A DNA stretch of 64,000 nt from Vulcanimicrobiota bacterium (GTDB lineage Bacteria > Vulcanimicrobiota > Vulcanimicrobiia > Eremiobacterales > Eremiobacteraceae), in contig JABCYQ010000002.1 of the NCBI GenBank assembly GCA_013290125.1, positions 1-64,000 of the forward strand, in the 5' to 3' direction. A model generated the notes under the pieces. That model had not been told where the DNA came from. It searched no databases and worked only from the letters and a program-made list of their open reading frames with translations. Shown here piece after piece: positions 26,405-35,579 of this stretch (position 1 is the stretch's first letter; the number at the start of each line of letters is the position of its first letter). The position numbers and the translations under genes were made by a program.

Positions 26405-27766
26405 GTGCAAAACGCCGACCAGCTTCTGACGACGGCGCAGGAAACAGGCGCGCGCGACGGATTGCGCAACGCGGTGCCGGCGTACATCGCGGCGATCGAC
26501 GCGCTTATCGCGGACAAACGCGTGGCGAACGCGATAACGGTGATGATCGATCTTCTCAAGGCGCAGGAGAAGAAAAAAGGCCTGTTCGCGCGCACTGAAA
26601 AGAACCCGCTCGGTCCGGAGCGGCTCACGGTAGGACTGAAGTTCGCGGAACTCACCAAAATCGCGCCGCCGACCGAAGAGGCGCTCGACCAGCTCGGCTA
26701 TCTCGCGCTGGATTTCCCTGACGAGATCGTCATCAGACGCGCGAATGCCGATGCGCTGCGTCAGGTCGGATATGCCGCCGATGCGATCGACGAGTACCGC
26801 TATTGCGCGGCGCACACCGACGACGCAGAAGTCAACCAGCGCATCGCGGATCTCTACGGCGCGGTCGGGCGCCCAGACGACGCGGCCGTCTACCTGCTTC
26901 GCTCTCTCGTGCTGTACGCCAAAGAAGGCGCTTTCTCCGAACTGGCCGCGCACGCGGAAACGTTTCTTGAACTTCGACCGGCCGCGATCGGCGACCTGAT
27001 CGAACTGCTCTCGCCGGCGCCGGGAGATGCTCTGGTCGGCCGCGCGTTTCTCTTGGACGAGTTGTCGCATCGCGTCGAACACGCCGGCGTGATGGACTTC
27101 CGGCAGACCGAGACGGCTCGCGAGCAATTGATAGCTTTGTACGAACGGCTCGTTCACATCGATCGTACTGACGAGACCGCCGCTCGTGGACTCGCGCAGC
27201 TTCAAGCGATCGGTGGCATCGGCGCGCCTCAAGCAGCGCCCGTGCCGGCGTCAATATTCGTATCAACGGCTCCAACAGTCATCGAGCAGCCAGTTGTAAG
27301 CGCGCCCGCGCCTATCGCGGCAGAAGCTCCAGCGGCACCCCAAGCACTTCAAGAAGCGATCCCGGTCGCGGCGACTCCGACAACCCCTGAACCCAAGCCG
27401 GCGGCACCTGCTCGGACCACTCCCGCGTCGAACGCGCTGGCCGCCTTTACGCGTCGCAAGGCGAAGGAGCTCAGTGCAAACGGCGACCATCAGGGCGCGG
27501 TGCTCTGTTACGAGCGGCTGTTGCGCACCGGATCTGACATCGAATCGCTCGAAGGCGCGCTCGATTGCTACTTCGCGTTGGATCGCGTTCAGGATGCGCT
27601 GCGCATCGGCGTGGAGTTGGTCAACGAGAAAGCGGACGCCGGAGATTTGGAAGGCGCGCTTGCGGTGATCGATCGCATGAGACTTGCAGCGCCGGAATCG
27701 AACTTCAGCGAGCGGCGCAGCGAGCTTCTTGTGGCGCTGGGCCGCCCGGAGTCGGTCGGCCGCTGA
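26405..27766 (+). CDS. TPR protein, partner of the upstream gene
   Basis: A 453-residue protein that starts at GTG 26405, four bases after the previous stop. N-terminal two thirds are helical repeats of TPR type (AVPAYIAAIDALIADKRVANAI; YAADAIDEYRYCAAHTDD; VGRPDDAAVYLLRSLVLYA). Residues about 280-345 are a Pro/Ala-rich linker, and the last 100 residues return to TPR-like helices (RKAKELSANGDHQGAVLCYERLL). No enzymatic motif or membrane segment. The alternation of TPR blocks and Pro/Ala linkers mirrors its neighbour, which suggests joint function or origin by duplication of modules. Confidence 0.78.
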   Translation: MQNADQLLTTAQETGARDGLRNAVPAYIAAIDALIADKRVANAITVMIDLLKAQEKKKGLFARTEKNPLGPERLTVGLKFAELTKIAPPTEEALDQLGYLALDFPDEIVIRRANADALRQVGYAADAIDEYRYCAAHTDDAEVNQRIADLYGAVGRPDDAAVYLLRSLVLYAKEGAFSELAAHAETFLELRPAAIGDLIELLSPAPGDALVGRAFLLDELSHRVEHAGVMDFRQTETAREQLIALYERLVHIDRTDETAARGLAQLQAIGGIGAPQAAPVPASIFVSTAPTVIEQPVVSAPAPIAAEAPAAPQALQEAIPVAATPTTPEPKPAAPARTTPASNALAAFTRRKAKELSANGDHQGAVLCYERLLRTGSDIESLEGALDCYFALDRVQDALRIGVELVNEKADAGDLEGALAVIDRMRLAAPESNFSERRSELLVALGRPESVGR

Positions 27767-27790
27767 TTCTCTCATCAAAACAAATCAATC

Positions 27791-27824
27791 AAAACAAAAG
27801 GGGCCGACATAAAGTCGGCCCCTT
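27791..27824 (-). terminator. Terminator formed by a family A palindrome
   Basis: An 11-bp perfect stem (27798-27808 with 27814-27824, loop ATAAA). Read on the minus strand it is followed by a T-rich run complementary to the A-rich stretch at 27777-27799, as expected for a rho-independent terminator of the TonB-like gene. The same hairpin also ends the plus-strand TPR operon region. It carries the family A stem GGGGCCGAC. Confidence 0.65.
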
Positions 27825-27857
27825 CAATTAGGCCCCTTCGATTAGGAAATAAGAACG

Positions 27858-28691
27858 CTAATTGTTCAGCGCGAAGGTGTAGACGATCCGATACGTCTCG
27901 GTCGCCGGGTGGCCGTCCACTTCAGGCGCTTGGAACCTGCTTGCACGGGCGGCGTCGAGCGCCGCTGCGTCGAGCAGTCTGTTGCCAGTGGATTGTCCGA
28001 CCGACTCATCGATGATGTTGCCGTGCGGGCCGACCGTCGCGAGGATGATCGCCGTTCCCTGAATGCCCTGCTGCTTGGCTATCTCGGGATAGATCGGCTG
28101 TATCTGGCTGATGAAGCGCGCTTCCACAACAACCGCCGGTTCGTAGATCGGCGTGGCTTCCGGCGTCGGTGTTGGAGTAGGCGCCGAAGCTGTCGCCGGC
28201 GGCAATGTGGCGGGCACGGTATTCGAAACCGGGGTGATCGAAGATGATTGCGTCGCCGCGTTCGGATCGAATGCGAGCGTGCTGGACGACACCGGCTTCA
28301 CGTGGTGGAGGTGTTTCGCCGCGATCTTCTGCGTAAGCGGGCTCGTCGTCGCCGCGGTCGTCGGAGTTGCTGCAGGCGTCGGAGTCGCGCCCGGGGTGGC
28401 GGTGGCCGTCGGCGTCGCGCCGTGTTTGACGGGTTTCTTCGGCTTGACAGGGTGTGTGACAGCGCTCACATCGTTCAACGAAGCCGACAACGGCTGGTAT
28501 GCGATCGACGTCGCCAGCGGCGCAGGCGCCGCGGATCCGTGATGGTTGACGGTTACCGCATAGGCTATTCCGCCGCCGACTAAGACCACGCCGGCGATCG
28601 TCGCGAGCAATGCCAGCGGCGCGCCCGGACCGCCGCCGTCACGCGGTTTCAGCGTTCTTCGCAAAGGTTGCTGGGGATTGATCGTGCTCAC
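27858..28691 (-). CDS. TonB-like energy transducer with C-terminal TonB domain
   Basis: A 277-residue protein anchored by one N-terminal membrane helix (about residues 27-46, ALLATIAGVVLVGGGIAYAV). A long Pro/Thr/Ala-rich linker spans about residues 70-190, long enough to reach across a periplasm. Residues about 195-277 form a TonB C-terminal domain: QPIYPEIAKQQGIQGTAIIL, then LLDAAALDAARASRFQAP and YRIVYTF. TonB proteins transmit proton-motive force to outer-membrane receptors. No exbB, exbD or receptor is adjacent, so it may serve a distant receptor or be one of several TonB paralogues. Start is GTG 28691. Confidence 0.85.
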   Translation of the reverse strand: MSTINPQQPLRRTLKPRDGGGPGAPLALLATIAGVVLVGGGIAYAVTVNHHGSAAPAPLATSIAYQPLSASLNDVSAVTHPVKPKKPVKHGATPTATATPGATPTPAATPTTAATTSPLTQKIAAKHLHHVKPVSSSTLAFDPNAATQSSSITPVSNTVPATLPPATASAPTPTPTPEATPIYEPAVVVEARFISQIQPIYPEIAKQQGIQGTAIILATVGPHGNIIDESVGQSTGNRLLDAAALDAARASRFQAPEVDGHPATETYRIVYTFALNN

Positions 28692-28797
28692 GTACGGGCG
28701 GCCCTCCGGATTGATAGACGCTCGGCGAAGCCGTTTGTGACAGCCGACCGAATCACGCTATCTATAGGAGAGTTATCGTCGTCGCGCGCCGCCGGGA

Positions 28798-29964
28798 TTA
28801 GAGGTCGGCGGGCAGCCTGTGGGCCAGGGCACGGAACAGATGTACCCCCACGGGCAGCGCGCTCTCGTCCAACCGGAACTCGGCGGAATGCAGCATGGGA
28901 GGATTGGCCTCACCGGGCTGCGCCACTCCAAGGCGGATCATGCATCCGGGAGCTTCCTGCGTATAATACGAGAAGTCTTCGGCGCCCATCGTCGGACGGT
29001 CGAGATCCACGACGGCCGGAACGCCGTCAGTGGAGCGGGCGATCGCCGCTATCCGATCCGCGAGCGCCGGATCGTTGTGGACCGACGGATAACCGTGAAG
29101 GATCGTGACCGTTCCGGTCGCGCGATGCGCTTCGCAGACACCGCGCGTGATGCGTTCGATTCTCTCCGGCACACCCTCGCGCACTTTCTCGTTCAGGCAG
29201 CGCACGGTGCCCGCGATGCGCGTCGTGTCGGCGATGACGTTGCGACGATAGCCGCCGTCGATTCTTCCGATGGCGACGACGATCGAATCCAGCGGATCGA
29301 TCTCGCGGCTGGCGATGCGCTGAAGCGCGCCGACGAGCTCCGCCGCGATCGGTATCGTGTCGACCGCGGTATGCGGATAGCCGCCGTGACCGCCGCGTCC
29401 GCGGATCTCGATGTCGAAATCGTCGCACGACGCCATCGCAGGACCGCGGCGAATGCCGATCGTGCCGGCCGGAAGCGTCGGCCAGACATGGATCATCGCC
29501 ACAGCGTCGACGCCGCGCATCGCGCCCGCTTCGATCAGCGGGAGCGCACCGCCCGGACCTTCCTCGGCCGGTTGAAAGAAGAACTTGACCGTGCCGCGCA
29601 GTGCGGCGCGCTCGCGCGCGAGCGCCACCGCGGCGCCGAGCAGCATCGCCGAGTGGCCATCGTGCCCACACGCGTGCATCTTACCGGGAACTTCGGATTC
29701 AAAAGTTTCGCCGCTGCGTTCTTGGATCGGCAGCGCGTCCATGTCGGCTCGCAGCGCGATGGTCTTGCCCGGCCACTCGCCTCGCAGCGTCGCGATGATC
29801 CCTGTCTTGGCGACCCTGACGGCCTCCACACCGGCGCGCGCCAATTCCGCCTCGATCAGCGCGGCCGTGCGTTCTTCTTCGAAACCAAGCTCTGGGTGAC
29901 GGTGGATCGCGCGGCGCCAACGCACGACATCGCTCAGGATGTCCGCTGGGACTGCACCGTTCAC
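28798..29964 (-). CDS. M20-family amidohydrolase / N-acyl-amino-acid hydrolase
   Basis: A 388-residue di-metal peptidase of the M20D type (hippurate hydrolase, IAA-amino acid hydrolase). Motifs: RRAIHRHPELGFEEERT at about residues 16-32, ADMDALPIQE, HACGHDGHSAMLLGAA with metal ligands, FFFQPAEEGPGG with the catalytic Glu pair, and a C-terminal MLHSAEFRLDESAL His ligand. It would cleave N-acyl or N-aroyl amino acids in the cytoplasm. GTG 29964 overlaps the stop of the upstream aminopeptidase (GTGA), so the two peptidases form one operon, plausibly for peptide and conjugate turnover. Confidence 0.9.
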   Translation of the reverse strand: MNGAVPADILSDVVRWRRAIHRHPELGFEEERTAALIEAELARAGVEAVRVAKTGIIATLRGEWPGKTIALRADMDALPIQERSGETFESEVPGKMHACGHDGHSAMLLGAAVALARERAALRGTVKFFFQPAEEGPGGALPLIEAGAMRGVDAVAMIHVWPTLPAGTIGIRRGPAMASCDDFDIEIRGRGGHGGYPHTAVDTIPIAAELVGALQRIASREIDPLDSIVVAIGRIDGGYRRNVIADTTRIAGTVRCLNEKVREGVPERIERITRGVCEAHRATGTVTILHGYPSVHNDPALADRIAAIARSTDGVPAVVDLDRPTMGAEDFSYYTQEAPGCMIRLGVAQPGEANPPMLHSAEFRLDESALPVGVHLFRALAHRLPADL

Positions 29965-31289
29965 GCGAAGAGCGGTTCGCGCGTCGCTCTGCCCTCCGCG
30001 ATGACGGATTCGATCTCAGCGGCGGATTTCGGTACCTCTTCGGAGAGATTTGTGCAGCCGTCCTTGCGGATCAAGATGTCATCTTCGATGCGGACCCCGA
30101 TACCGCGAAAACGCGGATCGACATCGGCGTCGGCCGCGAAGTAGAGCCCCGGCTCGATCGTCACCACCATGCCGGGGGCGAGCTCGCGCCAATCCCCTTC
30201 GATTTTATAAAAGCCGACGTCGTGCGTGTCGAGCCCGAGATAGTGGCCCGTCCGGTGCATGTAGAATTGTTTGTAATTCTCGTTGGTGAGATTTTCGTCG
30301 AGCGAGCCCTTTAGGATGCCGAGATCGATCATCCCGGCCACGAGAATCTTGACGGTCTCGTCGTGCACGTCGGTGTTGTAACGCACGCCGGGCCGGCACA
30401 TGCCGATCGCCTTCTCGTTCGCGGCGAGGACGATGTCGTACACGGCGCGCTGCTCGGGCGAGAAGCGGCCCGACATGGGCCATGTGCGCGTGATGTCGCC
30501 GTTGTAATAGTCGACTTCCGCGCCTGCATCGATGAGCACGAGCGCGTCGTCGGGAACGCGATCGCGATTTGACGTGTAGTGCAAGACGGTCGCGTTCGCG
30601 CCGCCGGCCACGATTGAAGGATAGGCTGGAAATTGAGCGCCGCGGCTGAGGAAGATGAACTCGATGATCGCTTCGATCTCATACTCGTGCATGCCCGACC
30701 GCGCGTAGCGCATGGCGGCGACGTGCCCTTCGCCGGATATGCGCACCGCGCGCTCCATGCCCTCGATGTCGTACGGGGTCTTGATCGTGCGCAGCTCGTG
30801 CAAGATCAGCGCCGGATTCTTGACGATCATCCCGCCCTTGTCGGAGCGCCGGCGCGCTGTGGACATGCGTTTGAGTTCCTCTGTGACCAGCGCGTTCGCC
30901 CGATCGTTGGCGCCGAACGCGTAGTAGAGCGTGTCAGACGTCTCGAGATACGCCGGAAGGCGCGTCGCCAGTTCATCGATGGAATAGGAAGCATCGACAT
31001 GGTACATCGCAGCGGCGCGTTCCGGTCCGCACCGATAACCATTCCAGGTCTCTTTCGCGCGGTCGCGCGGCCGCACGAACAACACGCTCTTCTCGGTCGG
31101 GTGACCCGGCGCGATGACCAGCACGCTTTCCGGTTCTTCGAATCCTGAGAGATAGTATAGGTCGCTATCCTGGCGGTATTCGAAGTTCAGGTCGTTGGTC
31201 CGGTACGCGGCCGGCGCGCCGAAGAACACGGCGACCCCGTCGCCCATGGATTGCGTGAAGGCCTGCCGCCGCTTTTCAAATTCTGTCAT
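29961..31289 (-). CDS. pepP: Xaa-Pro aminopeptidase (M24B)
   Basis: A 442-residue aminopeptidase P that removes an N-terminal residue preceding proline. The N-terminal creatinase-like domain includes NFEYRQDSDLYYLSGFEEPE at about residues 34-53. The pita-bread catalytic domain has its five metal ligands: Asp in LIDAGAEVDYYNGDITRTWP (two), His in TGHYLGLDTHD, Glu in VVTIEPGLYF and Glu in RIEDDILI. Length and start (ATG 31289) match the family. It is the first gene of a two-gene operon with the M20 hydrolase. Confidence 0.95.
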   Translation of the reverse strand: MTEFEKRRQAFTQSMGDGVAVFFGAPAAYRTNDLNFEYRQDSDLYYLSGFEEPESVLVIAPGHPTEKSVLFVRPRDRAKETWNGYRCGPERAAAMYHVDASYSIDELATRLPAYLETSDTLYYAFGANDRANALVTEELKRMSTARRRSDKGGMIVKNPALILHELRTIKTPYDIEGMERAVRISGEGHVAAMRYARSGMHEYEIEAIIEFIFLSRGAQFPAYPSIVAGGANATVLHYTSNRDRVPDDALVLIDAGAEVDYYNGDITRTWPMSGRFSPEQRAVYDIVLAANEKAIGMCRPGVRYNTDVHDETVKILVAGMIDLGILKGSLDENLTNENYKQFYMHRTGHYLGLDTHDVGFYKIEGDWRELAPGMVVTIEPGLYFAADADVDPRFRGIGVRIEDDILIRKDGCTNLSEEVPKSAAEIESVIAEGRATREPLFA

Positions 31290-31377
31290 AGCATGCGGCT
31301 TCGCTGCCTGCTGCTTCTACCACTTCCGGCGCCGGGCACGCAGGGACTCAGCCGGCCGCAAGGCCAATCGTCGGACT

Positions 31378-31677
31378 ATGAATGCGAAGCATCTTTTCGG
31401 CTCGTACGGTCAGTTCATCGCGTTTGTCGACCGTTGGAACGTCTTCGCCGCAAACGGTTCGTACATCGGATTCGTGCGCGAAGATCGCGTCTATCGCCCG
31501 GACGGGAGCTACCTCGCGACAATTGTCAACGACCGGCTGCTGCTCGAGCCCGCGCCGCCGAAGCACCGCGTCGATTACCGGCCGCTGCCGCCGCATTCCG
31601 CCGCGCCCATCCCTGTCGATCCGTTCGGGCGCGCACCAATCGTTCTTCCGGCAGGCTTTTCCGACGTTCGCCTGTAG
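31378..31677 (+). CDS. Small repeat protein, 4-fold beta-flower-like
   Basis: A 99-residue protein. Its first 60 residues contain about three degenerate units of the form YGQFIAFVDRWNVFAANGSYIGFV, RVYRPDGSYLATIV and NDRLLLEP-type turns, each a short strand pair with a G-x-Y/F core. This resembles the 4-fold beta-flower domain family of small bacterial proteins; the resemblance is my recognition of the pattern, not a search. The tail is Pro-rich. ATG 31378 is chosen because the repeat begins immediately after it; the frame is open farther upstream. Its TAG stop lies inside a family B repeat copy. Function unknown. Confidence 0.6.
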   Translation: MNAKHLFGSYGQFIAFVDRWNVFAANGSYIGFVREDRVYRPDGSYLATIVNDRLLLEPAPPKHRVDYRPLPPHSAAPIPVDPFGRAPIVLPAGFSDVRL

Positions 31678-31698
31678 TAGGACAAACATCGCTTGCCC
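31674..31698 (+). repeat. Family B repeat copy (degenerate left arm)
   Basis: GTAGTAGGACAAACATCGCT followed by TGCCC. It differs from the copy at 52639-52663 at two bases, both in the left arm, so the hairpin is broken here while the right arm is intact. Confidence 0.65.
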
Positions 31699-31922
31699 TT
31701 TCGAATCGTTGATTCCATATGGTGTTCGACGGCGACACGTCCCGCTCGAACATCCTGTTTGGGTAGTTTGTCCTGCGAGCGCGGATGCGCTTCCCGGCCC
31801 AAGAGGTCGCTCGGCTCACGAAGCAAAGGTCCGTTTTCGCTAAAGTAGTCCTACACGACAAAGTCACGATGACATAGTCGCCATGACTTTCGGCGACCAC
31901 GACTCCCGGACGGAAGACAAGC
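31678..31922. other. 245-base intergenic region with inverted repeats
   Basis: Contains a family B copy at its left edge, a spaced inverted repeat AGGACAAAC (31679-31687) with GTTTGTCCT (31766-31774), and a dyad AAAGTCA (31861-31867) with TGACTTT (31885-31891) 32 bases before the diguanylate cyclase start. No coding signal and no clear promoter hexamers were seen. Confidence 0.4.
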
Positions 31923-34376
31923 ATGCGGGTGACTCCCGACAACGGCGACGGCGGAGCGTTAGCAGACGTCGAAGCCGGGCTTTTGAAGCTCATCCACGTC
32001 GCCGCGCGCTCGGCCGACGAGAACGGCATATTGCGCACCGCCGCCGAGGGAGTGGCGGCGCTGCTGCGTACCACGTGCGTCATGATCGTCGCGCCGCCCG
32101 GCGGCGAAGGCCTTCGCATCGTCGCATGCGCAGGACCGCGGACGCTTCCGGCGGACGCGATAGGCGCGGAATGGCCGGAACTTTCCGCCGATCCGATGCT
32201 GCGTAGCGCGATCGACGGCGCGTCGGTCGTCGTCGAACGCGAACCCGGCTTCGGCAGCCCCGATGCTATGTTGCGCTTGCTGAGCGATTGGGAATCAGTG
32301 CGCAGCGCCGCGGCCGTGCCGCTGATGGCCGGAGCGGAGACGATCGGCGCACTCGTATTGTATAGCGACGAACTATCAGCGTTCGATATCCGACAGACCG
32401 ATGCGATGCAGTGGTTCGCACGATCCGTGGCCTCTGAAGTCGCTCGGCGTCGAGAGTTGTCGGCTGCTCGCGCCGAACGCCGGCGCCCCGACTCGCCGCG
32501 GATCTCTCGAAGTCTCGACCCGCGAGAGGTCGCGCGCAGCATCGCACAGGCGACGGGCGAGTTCGCCGGAGCAGCATTCGCGATCGCGTTCACGCTGGAG
32601 CGCGACACCCTAACCGCCGTCGGCGGCTGGAAGGAGCCGGGCGAACTGGGTTCGGCGAGCTACAGCATGACGGACCCGTCAGTGAATATGTATCCGCCGG
32701 TTTGGGCGGCGCGCGAGCAGCGAGTCGTGCGCGATGCCGATGTCGTGAACGATCCCGTCTGGTTGCGGCACGGTTGGGAACGCCAAGCTCTCGCCCACGG
32801 CTTTACCGAAGTCGTCGCGATTCCGCTCGTAGCCGGCGCGACGACCGTCGGCGCGGTCGCGATGTTCTTCGGGATCCCGCCGGAAGCCGAAGCAGACGAC
32901 GACGTGTTGCTGCGGCTCGGCTTTCAAGGCGCTGAGGCGCTCATGGCGGCGCGCCGCTACGGTCGCACGGCGCTTGCAGCCGGCGTGCTCGAACGCCTTC
33001 TCGGCGTCACCTCCGACGCCGTCGTCGAATCGGATGACCGCGGCATCATCACGCGCTGGAACGAAGGCGCCGAGCGGATGTTCGGCGTGACCGCGGGGAA
33101 CGCGATCGGCACGCCGGTCGTCGACTCGACACTCGTGCCTGACGATCGGCGCGAAGATGTCCGCGAGATGCTATCGCGCCTGTCGCGCGGCGAAAGCACG
33201 CGCTCGATCGAGATCAAAGGGCGCAATCGCGACGGTCAACCCATAGAGTTGCTCTTCACGCCGATTCCGTCCGGCGATTCGCGCGGCGACGGATTCGGAC
33301 TGGTCGCGTTCGGACGCGATGCGCCCGCGTCGCGCCTCACCGTCGAGCACCTTCGGCGCCAGAATCATGCACTTGGCGTGATGCGCGATGTCGCGCGAAC
33401 TTTTGCCCGCGAAGTCGGCCTTGCGGCGATCGTCCACAAAGGTCTGGACAAAGTCCTCGAAGTGCTGGGCTTCGAAGCCGGCCGAGTCTACCTCTACGCA
33501 CCGGAAGAACGGCAACTCGTTCCGCTCGCCTCCCGGGGCTTTGTGGACGGATCGGCTGCGCCGATCGCCGTGCCCGCCTCGCCAACAGGTGAAGAGGGAG
33601 CGGCTGCATTCAGCGTGATCTATCGCCAGACGGTCATTCTAGGACAGAAAGATCTGCGGCGGATCGAAGCGCCGAATTTCGAACAGCACGACGTGGACGA
33701 GCTCTCCGTTGCGCTTTCCAAGCCGCTGCTCGTCGGCGACACGGTCGTCGGTGCGATCCAAGTCTTTGGGTTCGGCGGGCGCGTCGCCGATTTCGAAGAA
33801 CAGAGCATGTTCCATGCCGTTGCGGACGAGCTCGGGTTCGCGATCCATAACGCACAGCTGCTCGAAGAGGCATCGCGCCTTGCGATCACCGATCCGCTCA
33901 CGGGTCTGTACAATTACCGCTTCACCCAAGACTTCTTGAAGAAACGGCTGCATGAAGCGCGCCGTCGCAAGCGCCCATTCTCGATCATCATGGCGGACGT
34001 GGATCGCCTGCAGTCGGTCAACGAGCGGCTTGGCCGGAGCATCGGCGACGAAGTGCTCCGTCAAATCGCGAACAGCCTAGCCGCAAGCGTGCGCGGATCG
34101 GATGTCGTCGCCCGCTACGGCGGCGACGAGTTCGTCGTGGTCCTTCCGGAGACGCAGCTCGGCGAGGCGCTTATGCTCGCCGACCGGCTTGCCGTGGCGA
34201 TCGCCGACGCCGAATGGCCGGAGCAACTCGGGGAAGAGCCTGTCACCGTCTCGATGGGCTGCGCATCATTTCCGGAGGCAGGCTCGCAGGTCAACATGCT
34301 CCTGCGCGCCGCCGACGCGGCGCTCTTCCAAGCGAAGCGGAGCGGAACGAGCAGCATCCATCCCCGCTTCGACTAG
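31923..34376 (+). CDS. GAF-GAF-PAS-GAF-GGDEF diguanylate cyclase
   Basis: An 817-residue soluble signalling enzyme making cyclic di-GMP. Order: GAF-like domains at about residues 20-165 and 195-345, a PAS domain at about 350-470 (VTSDAVVESDDRGIITRWNEGAERMFGV), a third GAF at about 485-640, then GGDEF at about 650-817 starting with ITDPLTGLYNYRF. The active-site motif GGDEF is intact at 733-737 and an inhibitory I-site RGSD lies at 724-727, five residues upstream, so product feedback is expected. No membrane helix; the sensors would read intracellular ligands or redox state. ATG 31923 is assumed; a nearby GTG is possible. Confidence 0.9.
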   Translation: MRVTPDNGDGGALADVEAGLLKLIHVAARSADENGILRTAAEGVAALLRTTCVMIVAPPGGEGLRIVACAGPRTLPADAIGAEWPELSADPMLRSAIDGASVVVEREPGFGSPDAMLRLLSDWESVRSAAAVPLMAGAETIGALVLYSDELSAFDIRQTDAMQWFARSVASEVARRRELSAARAERRRPDSPRISRSLDPREVARSIAQATGEFAGAAFAIAFTLERDTLTAVGGWKEPGELGSASYSMTDPSVNMYPPVWAAREQRVVRDADVVNDPVWLRHGWERQALAHGFTEVVAIPLVAGATTVGAVAMFFGIPPEAEADDDVLLRLGFQGAEALMAARRYGRTALAAGVLERLLGVTSDAVVESDDRGIITRWNEGAERMFGVTAGNAIGTPVVDSTLVPDDRREDVREMLSRLSRGESTRSIEIKGRNRDGQPIELLFTPIPSGDSRGDGFGLVAFGRDAPASRLTVEHLRRQNHALGVMRDVARTFAREVGLAAIVHKGLDKVLEVLGFEAGRVYLYAPEERQLVPLASRGFVDGSAAPIAVPASPTGEEGAAAFSVIYRQTVILGQKDLRRIEAPNFEQHDVDELSVALSKPLLVGDTVVGAIQVFGFGGRVADFEEQSMFHAVADELGFAIHNAQLLEEASRLAITDPLTGLYNYRFTQDFLKKRLHEARRRKRPFSIIMADVDRLQSVNERLGRSIGDEVLRQIANSLAASVRGSDVVARYGGDEFVVVLPETQLGEALMLADRLAVAIADAEWPEQLGEEPVTVSMGCASFPEAGSQVNMLLRAADAALFQAKRSGTSSIHPRFD

Positions 34377-34427
34377 TCCACTCTTCACCAAGGTCGGCCC
34401 CTACCGGCGACGCGAACATCGCAGCGC

Positions 34428-35579
34428 ATGAAGACCGCTTTAGATCCGCTGCTCGCGAAACGCGCGGATTTTCCGATCCTCTCCACGTGCACGTATCTCG
34501 TCTCGAATTCGCTTGGAGCGATGCCCGCCGGTGTGCGCGAGCGCGTCGCAGAATTCGCCGACGACTGGGCGACCCAAGGCGTCGTTGCCTGGGAGAAGTG
34601 GTTGCCGCTGGTCACGCAGGTCGGCGACGTCGTGGCGCGGATCATCAACGCGCCCGCCGGCAGCATCACGATGCTGCAAAACGTCTCGATCGCCGAAAGC
34701 GTGATCATCTCGTGCCTCGACTTCTCGGGGACGCGCAATAAAGTCGTCTACTCGGATCTGAACTTCCCGACGGTGCACTACAATTGGATGGCGCAGCGCG
34801 CGCGCGGCGCGGAAATCTGTCTGGTCAAAAGCGACGGCGTGACGATCGATACGCAAGCCATGTGCGATGCGATCGACGAGCGCACGCTGGCAGTACCCAT
34901 CTCGCATGTGATCTTCAAATCGGCCTATATCCAAGATGCCGCGGCGATCATCGAGAAGGCGCACCGCGTCGGAGCGCTGGTCATATTGGACGCGTATCAG
35001 TCCGCGGGCACGGTGCCGATCGATGCGCTGGGCTGGAATGTGGACGTGGTGGTCGGCGGCGGCGTCAAATGGCTGTGCGGCGGGCCCGGAGCTGCGTACC
35101 TCTACGTGCGCTCCGATCTCTTGCAGCGCCTGACGCCCACGGTCGTCGGCTGGTTCGGCCAGCGCCGCCCGTTTGATTTCTCGATGGAGCCGGACCTCGC
35201 CGACGACATCTGGCGCTACGCGGGCGGCACGCCGAACCCCGCCGCGCTATATGCCGCCCTCACCGGCTACTCGATGATCGCCGACCTCGGCGTGTCCGCG
35301 ATACGTGCGCGCAGCATGGGACTGACGGCGCACGCCGTCGCGCGTGCGCAAGAAGCGGGCTTGCGCGTCAATTCGCCGCTTGATCCTGCGAGACGCGGCG
35401 GCCACGTCACGGTTGATTTCAAAGGCGCGGAGGCCGCGTGCGCAGAGCTGATCCGCCGAAAGTTCATCGTCGATTTCCGGCCGGGCGCGGGCATCCGCAT
35501 CGGTCCGCACTTCTACAACACGATCGAGGAAGTCGACGCGGTGATCGCCGAGATCGTCGCGATCCGTGATGGCGGCTGA
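34428..35579 (+). CDS. Class V aminotransferase-fold PLP enzyme, kynureninase-like
   Basis: A 383-residue fold-type I PLP enzyme. The N-terminus CTYLVSNSLGAMP resembles the kynureninase YL-x-x-NSLG motif, and the PLP lysine lies in GGGVKWLCGGPGAAYLY at about residues 203-219, which resembles kynureninase more than cysteine desulfurase. Kynureninases split kynurenine into anthranilate and alanine; cysteine desulfurase- or epimerase-type reactions remain possible. No other tryptophan-catabolic gene is near. It is 17 bases upstream of a flavoprotein gene on the same strand, and the junction contains a 28-base tandem duplication. Confidence 0.75.
   Translation: MKTALDPLLAKRADFPILSTCTYLVSNSLGAMPAGVRERVAEFADDWATQGVVAWEKWLPLVTQVGDVVARIINAPAGSITMLQNVSIAESVIISCLDFSGTRNKVVYSDLNFPTVHYNWMAQRARGAEICLVKSDGVTIDTQAMCDAIDERTLAVPISHVIFKSAYIQDAAAIIEKAHRVGALVILDAYQSAGTVPIDALGWNVDVVVGGGVKWLCGGPGAAYLYVRSDLLQRLTPTVVGWFGQRRPFDFSMEPDLADDIWRYAGGTPNPAALYAALTGYSMIADLGVSAIRARSMGLTAHAVARAQEAGLRVNSPLDPARRGGHVTVDFKGAEAACAELIRRKFIVDFRPGAGIRIGPHFYNTIEEVDAVIAEIVAIRDGG

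Noticed and set aside
28819-30144. Plus-strand frame of 441 codons over the M20 and pepP genes
   Set aside because: Antisense to two genes with full catalytic motifs; no coding features.
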